DNA from: Hofstenia miamia
Lineage: Eukaryota; Xenacoelomorpha; Acoela
Length of the DNA stretch: 64,000 nt
NCBI GenBank assembly: GCA_004352715.1
Contig: SCFE01000120.1
Span: forward strand, 1,310,665-1,374,664
Direction: 5' to 3'
A program made the translations under genes and the position numbers. Below are positions 36,625 to 48,697 of this stretch, one piece after another; within the stretch, counting starts at the first letter, position 1, and each line of letters begins with the position of its first letter. Under the pieces are notes generated by a model, which did not search any database, had not been told where the DNA came from, and saw only the letters and a program-made list of their open reading frames with translations.

Positions 36625-37045
36625 AGCTTGGGACTTTAATATACAGACGAACAAATTGATAAAAGCACGGAGGCCAGACATAGTAGCGGTAGACGAAGAA
36701 AATAGAATGAGAACAGCGATAGACTTAGCAGTACCAAATAACAGGCTTATAGAAAGCAGGGAAAAGACAAGGTAGACAAGTAAAGGAAATTGGCAAAGGA
36801 AAGATTGTGGCAGATGAAGAAGGTCGAAGTACTCCCAGTAGTAGTCGGGGAACTAGGAGCAGCGAGTAAGAAGTATAAGAGATATTTGTAGAAGCCAGGA
36901 TTACTAAAATGGGGTGGCAAGCGTACATAGGAACAGCTAGTCTTGAGGAAGGCTCTCATACTCCCTGGGAACTGGTAAGTTGCACGAGCTGAGAATTCCA
37001 ACAACGTAAGGCTGTGAGACGAAATGAGAGGATAATAAGGTATCA
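36625..37045 (+). mobile_element. RLE-type LINE endonuclease and C-terminus (copy C)
   Basis: The translation begins AWDFNIQTNKLIKARRPDIV, continues AVDEENRMRTAIDLAVPN, then KVEVLPVVVGELGAASKK and LRKALILPGNW. RRPDI (36668-36682) followed 11-13 residues later by ID-AVP is the catalytic core of the restriction-like endonuclease of this LINE family: PD...D. The 3' end, GGCTGTGAGACGAAATGA, matches the end of the copy at 3846. Here it ends in GATAATAAGG rather than a long AAT array. Only the endonuclease and tail are present, so this is a strongly 5'-truncated insertion. Stops occur after KVDK and KRYL. Confidence 0.85.
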
Positions 37046-37779
37046 TAATGATTCTATTAATACAGGAGAATCATATTAAATGTCCTCGCAAAAACTGATC
37101 CTGTTTTTGTTTTCCTTTAAGCAGGAGGTAGGGATCTAAGTGTGGATGTTGAATAATGCGCTCATTTGATTATGTGGGTTTTGAGACCCATACTTGTACA
37201 TTTTCATCAGGTTGGTAGATGACAGGCCGCATGGTTGTAAAAAGTTCGATTATAACAACACGTTTCCAGTGGGAATCTAATGAGTTTTGGAGAAATTCAC
37301 TTTCCCCACCCCAGACTGTTGAATGTCGAATAAGAGTACAGATAGCTGAACTCAGCGGAAGAGAAGATGAGGTGTTTTAGTTTTCTCAACAAATACATCA
37401 ACGATATAGCCCTCTTTTGCACAGATTGGATATAAGATTTCTTGTCAATAGTGTATACACTTAGATGGGTTACCGCGGAATTGATACAAGGGTATCTGGG
37501 TACGGCTCTCGACTTAATCTAATCAGAAGTTCTTGTGATTTGGATTCACACACCAGGAACTCATTTTCTCCACAATATGCAGACAAACACTATGTCCCAG
37601 TATTAGCAGTCTTGCATGTGGGTGCCAGCAAAACACGTTTTGCCAACATCAGCAAATTTCATTAAATTGCTGTCTCGTAAACACCATCACTATAAACATC
37701 GCAAGTAGAAATGTTAAAAAAAATGCAAACGACAGACTGTGTTAAGCTACACCTTTTTTGTGTAGAACATGACATCGCT
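37046..37779. other. Spacer of uncertain origin
   Basis: Less AT-rich than average. Minus-strand reading gives scraps such as LAKRVLLAPT at about 37630, which recalls helicase text, but nothing consistent follows and I do not assign it. Confidence 0.3.
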
Positions 37780-38600
37780 TAGACAGAAAAATGCCCACCT
37801 AATTTCTAAAATGCGTGTTGACTTCCGGGGCTATTTTCCACGATTTTTGAAAAACCAAGCAGTGAGGCACACGGTCAAAAGCTTGCAAAGGTTCTATGGC
37901 AAATAGGCAGGCATAATCGAAATTATTACTGTAGAATGTATTTCAAACATTTTGGCGATGGATTATTGCTGCCTTCGCAGAGCTGTATTTCCGGAAACAT
38001 GACAAGCATTCATTGTAGGGGATGTGATGTACTTTCTATGCATCAAGCACTCAAATACGAAACACGTAACTGAACTTGATCTCAAGTTGTCCAAAGTAAT
38101 CGGTTTTCCAACTTTTGGGATAGAATAAACATTGGATAGTTTCTGTAGGACCGGGAAACTCTGAATTCTAAAAAAAATGTTAAATACGCGGTGCATTACT
38201 GTTGCTATGTTCTGCGCGCCTTCACTAATAACAAAGAATGGGACTCCATCTGGATCTCAGCCTATTGCAGTTTCTTGACAGCAGCCTGATAAATTTCCAT
38301 TAATGACAACTCCGGGAGTGCATCACTACGTTATCTGAGCTTGGGGTGATAGTACATAGTGATCAACTTAATCCACATCAATTTTGATTTGATTGGATTT
38401 TGGGTGTTTTCCAGTTTGAGTGCTAAAATGTCATCATTGAGATTAAACTTTTTTACTACAGATGCATATATTTTCAAAAATTCTTCATCATCAATGTTGT
38501 TTTGCATCAAGCATTCAGTTGAAAAGATGTTTGACACATCATTAGCTTTCAACGTAACAGTTCTGTATGAATATTGAGCCTCTAGCAAAAAATCACTCAG
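37780..38600 (-). mobile_element. LINE reverse transcriptase relic
   Basis: The minus strand at 38588-38331 gives an open linker region (NDDILALKLENTQNPIKSKL). Next, in another frame, comes DPDGVPFFVISEGAQNIATV, continuing to MHRVFNIFFRIQSFPVLQKL and SIPKVGKP (38196-37963). These correspond to the 'GPDGIPxxxL ... FPxxWKxxxVxPIxKxG' opening of a LINE reverse transcriptase. Further on, LFAIEPLQAFDRVPHCLVF resembles motif A ('AFDRVPH') with its first aspartate region decayed. No motif B or C survives. Confidence 0.65.
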
Positions 38601-39554
38601 TGAAAATCTTGGTTATAGAAACTGCTGAATCGTTAGTTAAACTTTGCTTGTTCGAAATTGGAGGTTGCCAAATATTTTACTGAACTTAAATGTCCGGGCA
38701 TTGTAGGTATGTGTTTCTGAAGGCATTCCGGTGTCAAATGTCCACACTGTCATTGAATCAAGGTATTGTTAATAAATCACACAAACCTCAATCTCTAAGA
38801 GCTCTTCATGATATCAAATGTACAGAAGAAATTGAACAATGAAACATACAGAAGACACAATTTCAAAAATCAAGATTGGGAAAACTAAAGAAATGATAAC
38901 ATAAAAGATCAAAACCTAAGTAGAGAAGGTAGGCATAATAATTTGAACCATTTACTGAAGTTGATTTAAATTGGAACCACATTTAAACTATATATGTATA
39001 TTATTCGTGAGCCGCTAATTTAGATATAAGAAAACTCTCATCTTTGTTGGACATCTGGATGATGAAAGCTGATATTATTTATGAAAAACCGAACACGGGG
39101 TTTCATTTCTGAGAAAACTTGGGCTTTGACGGTGCTGCAGAACAAAGTCTCATATATTCCATGCAGTACGTTAAAGCGACTTCGCTAATCTTTGATGCCC
39201 TGAACTTTGCACCATCTGCAGATGTGCAGGGTAATTAAATGTCATTAATTGTCAAAGACATAATCTAAATTACCTTCCAAAGAATGCAGCAAACGAAAAT
39301 CTTTGTTAAATAGTGTTCGTGTCTCAAACCAAAAATAATTTCAGTAAACGAATTTTTTATTTCTTAAATTGCAATTAAACAATTTTTTGCAAAATATATT
39401 CTAATTTTTTATTGATTCCTTCCTTCAAATAAGTTGCATACGTGGCCTCAGAACTAGAATTTTAGAACCCAGTGCAGAGCCTAAGATTTTCAATCAACTT
39501 CAAGACCTGCTTCTATATACAAATTATATGAATATACAGATATATATATTATAT
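38601..39554. other. AT-rich spacer, no gene seen
   Basis: No coding region or repeat structure recognised. Confidence 0.5.
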
Positions 39555-40021
39555 TAGTGCTGGATTCGGTTCGGTTAATCTGCAGGAGCCGATTAATCAG
39601 GTTAAAATCCGGTTAATTTATTCTATTTTTGATTTTCAAAATTTATTAATTTCAATAATTGCAGTGTTACAAAGCAATAGAAATTGTAGCAAAGGGTTCA
39701 AAGATTTCTACTTGTTATAATTCTCGTCCTAATCTCCATTTTGGCATACAAATAATTGAATTGCAATAATGCATGCACTATTTAAAAAAAATCAAATTGA
39801 AAAGAAAATGATGCATTGACTCTAACATGTTTAAATTTGCATTATTGTTGTAGAGCATATTTCATTTAGATAAAATCATTCATAAAGTTCGAGATTTATT
39901 ATTCTATTTCATTTTGTATAACTACAACATTTCTTTCATTCAATTTTTATAGACTTTGCATTCAATTTCATTAATATTTGCTTCATAAAAATTTTATGTT
40001 TAAAATAACAAGGACGATATA

Positions 40022-40062
<41 letters not shown>

Positions 40063-40522
40063 TATTGTATAAATGAGCGAAAACATAGAGATGACAAAAA
40101 TGAAGTTGTATATTTTTCTCACAGTCTGCTTTCAAATTGCTCCTTATTCATCTCAGTTGGAGGTAAAGACGAAAACATAATTTTGACACAGAAATTATGT
40201 CAATATTTAATGGTAAAAAATGTGGACTTGCTTATGAACTCATTAAGGCAGATTACAAAACAAAAATGGACAAGATTAAACAATGCATACTTAAATTTTG
40301 CATCGGAATTCATTTGATTAAATTATTAAATATCGAATGTATGTAAATTTAATATATATATAATATTAAATATCGAATGAATATGTAAATTTTATTTTAG
40401 CACATAGAAATAAACCAATTTCATTTTGAATGGATAAAAACTAGAATATACTTTACTTTTTAACTTGAATATGATCCTAATTTTTCAATCTGGTTAAAGT
40501 ATATAAGGGACGCACAGCACTA
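39555..40522. mobile_element. hAT-like non-autonomous element, TAGTGCTG ends
   Basis: A 968-bp element has inverted 8-bp ends TAGTGCTG (39555) and CAGCACTA (ending 40522). The left subterminal region repeats the word GGTTAAT/CGGTTCGGTTAATC; the right carries TCTGGTTAAAG. The interior is AT-rich with a (TA)n run at about 40025-40057 and no open frame. The same end sequence recurs at 41362 just after a single N, and a related end (CCCAGCACTA) occurs at 46392. Confidence 0.6.
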
Positions 40523-40539
40523 ATATACATATATATATA

Positions 40540-41360
40540 TATATGTATATATATACAATTCATTTATTAAATAAACTTGAAACAATTAAAAAACGGAAAG
40601 AAAGAATCAATTATCAGTATCATCAGAGGAAATTAGTAATTGATTTAACAATATTAATGAATCTGTTACTCTGGATAAAACTGTGTTTCTAACATCTTTT
40701 CAAAATGCAACTTCAAAAGATATCTTTAAATATTTAAGATCATTTCGTCAAAATTAGGTTTTTCTAATACCATCGAAAACACTATTGCAAATAGTTCAAG
40801 TAAAACCTGAACTGTTTTCTCTTGACTTTTCAATGATTTTCACTAAAAAAAACAAAGTTGATATACAATCATTTAAGAAAACACAATTAATATTCCTTGA
40901 TGAATTTCATTTCACTGAATTTGATATTTATCAAATTATCATAAAGATGAAAGTGACTTCGTCTCATTCAGTAGATGCCTTGCCTTCAATTTTCATTAAG
41001 AACACTGTATCATGTATTATACCTCATCTTTACATTATATTTAATCACATCATTGAAAATTGTATATTTCCTCAAATTTGGAAAATTTCGTACATTACGC
41101 CAATACATAAAAGCGGAAATAGAACTCAAATTAATAATTATCGACCAATTAGTCTTCTTCTCAGAGTATAATTAATTTTTGAAAGATTGTTGTTTAATTT
41201 CATATACAATTATGTAGAACCTAAATTAAGTAAGTCCCAACATGGCTTTAGAAAAGGTTCTTCTATGGTTACAAATCTCTTAGGATATCATGAATAGATT
41301 TACAATAACTTTGATGAGAATATATCTTGCTATGCCATATACTTCGACATTTCCAAAGCA
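40540..41360 (+). mobile_element. LINE reverse transcriptase fragment cut by an assembly join
   Basis: From 40785 an open frame of 128 codons contains HFTEFDIYQIIIKMKVTSSH, PQIWKISYITPIHKSGNRTQ and INNYRPISLL: the fingers of a CR1/Jockey-type reverse transcriptase. After one stop, IFERLLFNFIYNYVE, SQHGFRKGSSMVTNLL and AIYFDISKA (start of motif A) follow. The reading ends at the single N at 41361, after which unrelated sequence begins. The copy is probably truncated by the assembly, not by evolution. Confidence 0.85.
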
Positions 41361-41361
41361 N
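41361..41361. other. Single-N assembly join
   Basis: The sequence after the N (CGCACAGCACTAATATACAT) repeats 40511-40530, and a LINE frame stops dead at the N. The order of contigs here is doubtful. Confidence 0.85.
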
Positions 41362-41373
41362 CGCACAGCACTA

Positions 41374-41410
<37 letters not shown>

Positions 41411-42790
41411 ATAGGGATAAGACTTTTTAAATTTCTTATGAAATTCAAATTTTCTGTATTACAGCTGAGTTTTTGTCTAAAACTTATAAAATGTCTTTTT
41501 TTCTTTGCTGCTGCAAAAATATTTCACCTCCAGCTTCATAATTGTAAAATCATTTTCACAACAAATAGTTGGGCTAACTAATGGAAGCAATTTCTTGTTA
41601 AACATATTGGCATTAGCAAAATCTTGCATCTTTTGGCTCCTGAGTGCTGTTTGATATCTGTCTTCTCTATCAATAAAGAGTCTTAGTATCTTTGGACAAC
41701 ATTTTAAGTAAAATGCTCATTTACAGATCAAATTCAAACTTCATGTCTTTTAGTTTTGAACTAGAAGAATGATTAATTTTTATAGGTGATGTTTGAATTT
41801 AATTAAATATTAATTTATTGCCCTAGGAGTACATACTCAAACTCAACTCGAAGTCGAAATCTCACCTCAACATTTCGAGTACTCGAAAACAATTCGATAT
41901 TAGCTTGAATGGGATCTATTTTTCTTTAATTTTTTACCCTGCAATTTCTAAGAATCCACAATATAAGTTTAAATATAATTGTATTGTTATATGTTGTTCT
42001 TGTACTATGAGAATTTTGGGAATATAGCATTAGTAAATTTGCAATTTCTGGTCCAAGCTAAAAATCTTGAGAATGCTTCCAACTGCTAAATCATAGGTAT
42101 GCATACAATGTTGAGTAAATTTAATCACATTGCACAACTTTACATGATTTCTATATTTGGATTTTATGATAATCAATGCTTAGAATAGCATCGGGATTTT
42201 GCTATATACCTATTGGGATCCCAGAGTTGAATTTATCATTTATTTGATTATTTTTAAATTGCAAATAAAAGCAGACGATCAAAAATGTTTATGGTTTTTC
42301 ATTTGCGTTGATTACCTTTGAAAATTCTTTAGCATCTGCACGAAAGATTATTACGCAAAAGAAATTAGCTTTGGCGCCATTTTGTCGCAGGTGTCTTAAA
42401 AAATTGAAAGTAAACGCATAAAATTTTCCATTTCACAAGAATAACAGATGTCTCCTTTCTTAAGACCTAAAAGAAATAATTTCTGGATTTATTTGCCCAT
42501 AAAGTGTAAACAAACAAGGTTATGCATCTTTAATTCAGATTTAACATCAAACAAAAATAGACTCTTTCAACATTTAAAACATTGTCTAAACTTGGAAAAA
42601 TTTCATTTCACAAAATACTCATCTTGCCCAACTGTGAAATCTAACAAATTTTTTGCAAACATTGGGGACAGATAAAAATTTTATAAGGTGCAAAACTGGC
42701 ATTTTAGTTTACAGTGGATGACCTTAGTTTAGATATTCGAATCCAGCGGTTAATTTTGCTAAGTGTTGAACAAGCAAAATGTAACCCTTA
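41362..42790. other. Spacer with TA array and an iteron block
   Basis: (TA)n at about 41380-41406. At 41827-41890 the words ACTCGAA, CTCAACTCG and TTCGAGTACTCG recur, resembling one end of another small hAT-like element; its partner end was not found. No gene is seen. Confidence 0.45.
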
Positions 42791-43216
42791 TAGAGGAGTG
42801 CGGGACTGATAGTAAGTTCCGATCAAGTATCTGAGCCTACCGGCACTGGAACCGATTACCGCAACTAAGAAAATTACTTCATGACCAAGCGGGACCGGGA
42901 CCAGATACCTATATGTGCATAATATCATGAATTCTCACCCTAGTATATATTAAGCATTCCATTTACTAAAAATAATGCACTTAGTATTAATTTCACCAGT
43001 TCCTTTATATTAATCTCCAGCTACATATTTTAGTTATCTACATTGTATATTTTCGTTATCAATTAAAAAATTCTAAGTTGAGATGTGGTAGCAAAATCAA
43101 TTACCCAATGGCTATGGGGACCAAAATTTACTTTTCGTGATTGGGACCAAAAAATACTTTCGCAATAGGGATCGTACGAGACCGGGACCAAATATACCTA
43201 GTCCTAAACACCTCTA
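42791..43216. mobile_element. hAT-like MITE with GGGACC iterons
   Basis: 426-bp non-coding element. Left end TAGAGGAGTGCGGGACT, right end (reverse complement) TAGAGGTGTTTAGGACT. The flanking octamers AACCCTTA (42783-42790) and AATCTTTA (43217-43224) agree at six of eight positions. GGGACC/GGGACCAAA words are repeated near both ends. TAGAGGTGT is a familiar hAT terminal sequence. Confidence 0.75.
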
Positions 43217-43433
43217 AATCTTTACCGTTTAATTTTTTTACCCTTTTATTCTCTGATAGTGAGGCTATAGTGCTGAATTACTCTTATAATACCTAAAGAT
43301 GTAGTAATTTTTGCTTAACTAAGTGATCTAGAATATATTTAAAGGAAATGTTTCATGTTAATTAAATTTCTTTCAGCACATTAGCAAATGCAGCAACTAA
43401 TCCAAACATAATGAAATCATTCTTAGCTCTAAG

Positions 43434-43465
<32 letters not shown>

Positions 43466-44656
43466 NAGTTAGATATAGAGATGGAAATTAATCAATTCAC
43501 TGATCCACACCCTCAAGCATCATGGCCCACCAGTGAAGTTAGCATCAATTCAAACTTAATCAAATGCTCCAAGATGATACTTATTCACACAACTATTGAC
43601 ATAAACTTCTCAAAGTAAATGCATTGTACAGTATATGTAAGCACCAAACAGTTAAAAACAAAGCAAATTAGTGAATATATTTGATGACTTCAATAAAAAC
43701 CATAAACTAGTGATATTTCATTTCTTAAGAGCATGCTGAAATAACACATAAGAGACAGCAATCAAAAAAATTATTATACTCAACATTAAAATAGTCCTAC
43801 TAAAAGTTTTTTTTATATCAAGTCTTAGCATGATATTAATTTCAAAAGTTGACTGACAACTTCAAGTGCATCCTCTCCTTTAGGTTGATGTGATTATTTA
43901 AGAAAATGGACGATTGTTGATACTGAATAAACTTAAAAAAATCATTAATGCGTTCCTTATAACTTGATAAAAGGAAGTAGATAGAAAAAATTTTTTCCAG
44001 AAATTTGAGGTATTTTATTCGCCATGCAAATAGGTAGTTTAAGTTGCATGAATTTCTGAGTGGGTTAAATAAATAGGTAGACAATTCCATTTATGTCTGG
44101 CTGAATGTCCTTAGCTAGAGTAAGGAAATAATTTAATTTTAGATACTGGAAATTGGAAGTAATTAAGGCATCAAGGAAATTTAGGTTGTTTCAAGCAATC
44201 TATTTAATGACATAATGTTGACCCAATCTTCATTTTTCAGAAATCTGTTTTAGAAAGGCCTAAACAATATAAACCAGAAGGAAGTATATATTAATATATG
44301 TTAATTTTTGTTTATGCTCATTGTAGAAGAACAATTTCTTCATATAATTTGAAAAAATGTATATACTTTTGTCTACATAGCTTCTATGTGGGCTTTCCTT
44401 CAATCAATTATTATTTATTGGCTTTGTGAACACCTATGCCCAGTTACAAGTGAAAATTGGATGCAGAAAAGTTTGCAATTTGTGACTAATTTTTTGTGAA
44501 TTAAAAGGAGTTTATTATCTTCATAAAAAAACTCATTATATCTCAACAAAAGTCAAGTTTTTTCATGCTGCCATCTGATAATATCGCAACCCATACATTG
44601 ATTAATACAAGACTATTGATCATCTACATTGTAATATTTTGGGGTATGCTGAAGAA
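43217..44656. other. AT-rich spacer with TA array
   Basis: (TA)n at about 43437-43465 ends in a single N at 43466. No gene was recognised; the 82-codon minus-strand frame at 43842-44090 carries no motif I can name. Confidence 0.5.
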
Positions 44657-44767
44657 ATTGTGCATAAGCACTAAATAATTGAATTCAAGAAGAGCTTAAT
44701 TCTAGACAATTTATTGTGCATAAGCACTAAATAATTGAATTCAAGAAGAGCTTAATTCTAGACAATT
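44657..44767. repeat. 56-bp tandem duplication
   Basis: Two adjacent copies, 44657-44712 and 44713-44767, starting ATTGTGCATAAGCACTAAAT. Confidence 0.9.
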
Positions 44768-45854
44768 TTGATTTCTGATTACATCTATTCCTAGTGATAA
44801 GTCCAGTTATATTGTTATGGAACGAAATGGTGAAAATTATTCAGACAAAACTAAATAATGCCAGTGATACATATATTTTCAGATTTTGTAAGACTGACAA
44901 ACAAGTTAAAGTTTCCAATTATTCAATAATTAAGTAGTTGGAGAAGTGATTTGCATTTTACGGAGTTAAGATATGTAAGTACCTTTCATGTTGTTATGCA
45001 TTAAAAATTTTAGGAATATTTTTTAAATGCATAACAATCATATATATATATATATATATATTTGGATTATAGTTGATTTAATATACATGTATAGCTCTAA
45101 AACATGTAATGAAAAATGATATAATGTAAAAAAATTTCTAATGAATACACATAAATCTCAACAGTTCCAATAATGGTTGCTCTTCGTGAATTTTAAAATT
45201 TTGAGTCATCACGTTTGACTGAAAAATATTTGCGCAAATTGAAAGTGAAAAAACGGAAACGAGAAATATGGTTAAATGAAATACACTGAAAAATTACCTT
45301 CTCCATTGCAGTGAGACTCCCTACATCCGGGAAAAAAATGTTCATACATATTCAATAATGTTCTTCTTAAAAATTTTAGCAAAAGTTAAGTAACTTCAAC
45401 TTATTGCCTTTTTTGAAAGCAAAAAGTTAAATGTTACTATTTTGAAAATATACTGTGTTACTCTTGACCTGATCAGCAAATGGTAGTCCAGAAGTCACTA
45501 CAGTAAATGAAATAAAAAAGAAAAAGAACAAAAAACATAATCTATTGTCAATCACGTTTGAGAGAAATTTATTCAACAATTGAAGAATGCATATATAACA
45601 ATTAAAGTTTATAGTTATATTTGATCATAAACAAACACTTTTCATGTTATTAATACCAAATAAATTTATATCTAAATTTTTTATCATTGTTAAGAAAATA
45701 TATGCAAAAATCATTGATATTTATTGCATCTCTTAATACTTGAAGTTTGTGCAAGTTTGTATTTTCTAAGAATAGATTTGAATATTTTTAAGATGATTAA
45801 ATTAATTTTTAGGCCAATATTAATGGTATGTATACAATAAGGAACAAATAAATC
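44768..45854. other. AT-rich spacer
   Basis: (TA)n at about 45040-45061; otherwise nothing recognised. Confidence 0.5.
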
Positions 45855-46992
45855 TTCTAGAAAATTTTTCAATTTTCACAAAATGTTTGTATCCAAAATT
45901 TTAGAAATATGGGGATACAGAAATTGCTAAAAATTTCAATAAAATCACAAAAATCAAACTAAAGTCTGTACTGTTCTTTTCAGTTGTATTTTAGTAATGG
46001 GCTGTGCTGTTAATTCAGTTTAATAAATATTACAAATGAAGATGTAAACAAAAACAACAGAAAAGGTTTTCTCGTACCTAAAAATTTAATTCTCGTTAAT
46101 CACAAGCAGACTTTGTATATTGGTTGTATCTTCAGATTTATTCGTAAAATTTGTCACTATATTACATGTATATTATGAATACTTGATAATACCCACTTGA
46201 GAAAAACTTTTCAAGTACTTGAATCTACTTGATACTTGGTAAATGCGATACTTGTTAATAACCTACTCGAAATGAAAATATTAATTTTTTGAAATCTTTA
46301 GTCAAGAAATTACTTTCATTGCCCTTGTTTTACAATTTATACAACCCTATAACATAGCACAAAAATCGCTGTTCTTAATAGATCTTAGATGCCCAGCACT
46401 ATTGACATTATAAAAATATTATAAATATTCTAGAAAATTTTTCAATTTTCACAAAATGTTTGTATCCAAAATTTTAGAAATATTGGGATACAGAAATTGC
46501 TAAACATTTCAATAAAATCACAAAAATCAAACTAAAGTCTGTACTGTTCTTTTCAGTTGTATTTTAGTAATGGGCTGTGCTGTTAATTCAGTTTAATAAA
46601 TATTACAAATGAAGATGTAAACAAAAACAACAGAAAAGGTTTTCTCGTACCTAAAAATTTAATTCTCGTTAATCACAAGCAGACTTTGTATATTGGTTGT
46701 ATCTTCAGATTTATTCGTAAAATTTGTCACTATATTACATGTATATTATGAATACTTGATAATACCCACTTGAGAAAAACTTTTCAAGTACTTGAATCTA
46801 CTTGATACTTGGTAAATGCGATACTTGTTAATAACCTACTCGAAATGAAAATATTAATTTTTTGAAATCTTTAGTCAAGAAATTACTTTCATTGCCCTTG
46901 TTTTACAATTTATACAACCCTATAACATAGCACAAAAATCGCTGTTCTTAATAGATCTTAGATGCCCAGCACTATTGACATTATAAAAATAT
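45855..46992. repeat. 565-bp near-perfect tandem duplication containing a hAT-like element
   Basis: 45855-46419 recurs at 46428-46992 with about two differences, separated by the octamer TATAAATA. Each copy contains a block with repeated ACTTGA/TACTTG words and ends in CCCAGCACTA, a hAT-type terminus (TAGTGCTGGG on the other strand). A possible left end, TAGTAATGGGCTGTGCT, lies at 45993. No N separates the copies, so recent duplication and assembly error are both possible. Confidence 0.85.
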
Positions 46993-48689
46993 CCTGAGCT
47001 ATGGATTTTTTTTACGGTTGTAGTTTCTATCATCATTATGCAAATAATCCTAAATTAGATCTTAAGATAATTGCATGCGTAGTTATGTCAGAGACAAAGT
47101 TCCACTAATCCGTAAACAATAATACTTATAAAAGAAATAACTTTATTGACAAGTAAATCAAAGAGTTGGTTTGTCCCTATTTGAGTGGGAACTGTGTTAC
47201 TTATTTCGATCCCTCGCAACTTTCGAGACCTCATAGAAGAGATAGATGAAAGCGACTCGCCGATGAGGCAACGTTTGTGTGTAGCTCTGTATTCTTGTAA
47301 TAAATTAATGCGTTTATGGAGTGGAAATGAGTTGTTCTTTATGGTTGAATATTATTATGTTGTTGTTAAATTGCAATTGGCAAGATTATCGTCCTTTGAA
47401 GTCTGATTCAAACGTAGCTATCACCAGATCTCTGACAACGTTTACCGTTTGCAAATAAAATTCCGACTTTATAAAAGATTGCGGCGAGTTTGCACGCAAA
47501 CACAAAGAAAAAACCATGTAATCAGCCAGAAATTCACATGTGCACGTGTAGTTAGTGAGCGTGACGTCACAAATTCACAGTTATGTTAGAAAAGTGATCA
47601 AAAGTTAATTAAACTCACAAGAAATATGTAAAAGAGAAGATCAGAGAAACGTGTTTTATAGCCATGAGTGCTTAGATAATTTCGCAAAGCCTATGTAAAC
47701 TACAAATAATTCACATAAAAATATTAAAGTGCAAGCAGCTAATAACGCATTTTATATTTTAAATGAACACGTATGAAGGACAATTTCCAATTTTAATACA
47801 CGTCTTTGTAGTTTTAAGTGCATAAAAAATAAATATATTACATGCATAAATCATTTTAATATCTAAGTTTTCTCTAGATATATTCATAAGCAAGTATTCT
47901 CTATTGATGCTACAGTTACAATATTAAAAGTGAATTTATGTGCAATATTTTGAATGTAGGAAGTAGTTGGCGTTGATAAGCATACATATAATTATGAGCT
48001 AATAAAATTCTTTTCTGGTATCGAAATTTCTTAAGCTATAACTTCATGAGTGTGAAATCCTTCCCAATTAAGAGTTATGCCTTATATTAGACTAATTGAA
48101 TGTACTACAATCTCTCAATTCTTGTATTTATGAAGTTTTATAGGCTTTTTCAGAAATTTCTTAATTGAAATCTGGTAATTCACATTCTTGTTCTTTAATA
48201 GAATAAAGCAGTCATCATGGCTTTGCTTTTTTGTTTTATCTAGAATTTATAAAATAATAAATTAATATGTACCAGGGAAACTGCTAAAAACCACATGTTT
48301 CCAATAAACTATATGGCGTATAAGCTAATAGATATGCAAAAATGCATTAGACATGTTAATCTTCTAATTCACTACCAGAATAAGTAGTTGAGCGCTTGGA
48401 CTTTTTGCACTCAAGAAGACGTTTTTATGTTAAGATATTCAGTCCACACACAGACTGAATATTATTATTTATTTATCTAAAAGTTATTTGATCGCAACAG
48501 CACTCTATTTAAAAGTTTTAAGACTAATAAATATAACTGAGAAAATTAAGCTTTGATCATTATTTATGATTAATAAAATTTGACTCTGTTCTAGCGAATG
48601 AAAAATTAGCTAACATCATTACACGTAGATGTGTTCCAAATGTGGTAAATATATATTTTGTTTAGGGAAAACATTTAACTGCATTTATT
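46993..48689. other. Spacer with a promoter-like GC-richer patch
   Basis: 47150-47600 is less AT-rich than its surroundings (see the promoter entry). The short frame at 47185-47406 is not recognised. The remainder is AT-rich without genes. Confidence 0.4.
47460..47575 (+). promoter_or_regulatory. TATA box with CRE and E-box words
   Basis: TTTATAAAAG at about 47468, a CACGTG E-box inside GTGCACGTGTAG at about 47540, and a perfect palindromic TGACGTCA (CRE consensus) at about 47562. These fall within a GC-richer patch of some 450 bases. They could belong to a host promoter or a solo LTR. No coding exon was found downstream. Confidence 0.3.
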
Positions 48690-48697
48690 GTTTAGAT

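Noticed and set aside
37046-37700. Helitron or PIF1 helicase fragment (LAKRVLLAPT on the minus strand)
   Set aside because: One short match only; the residues expected next (DE, Walker B, QLPPV-type) are absent.
43842-44090. 82-codon minus-strand frame as a LINE C-terminus
   Set aside because: No family-specific block could be matched.
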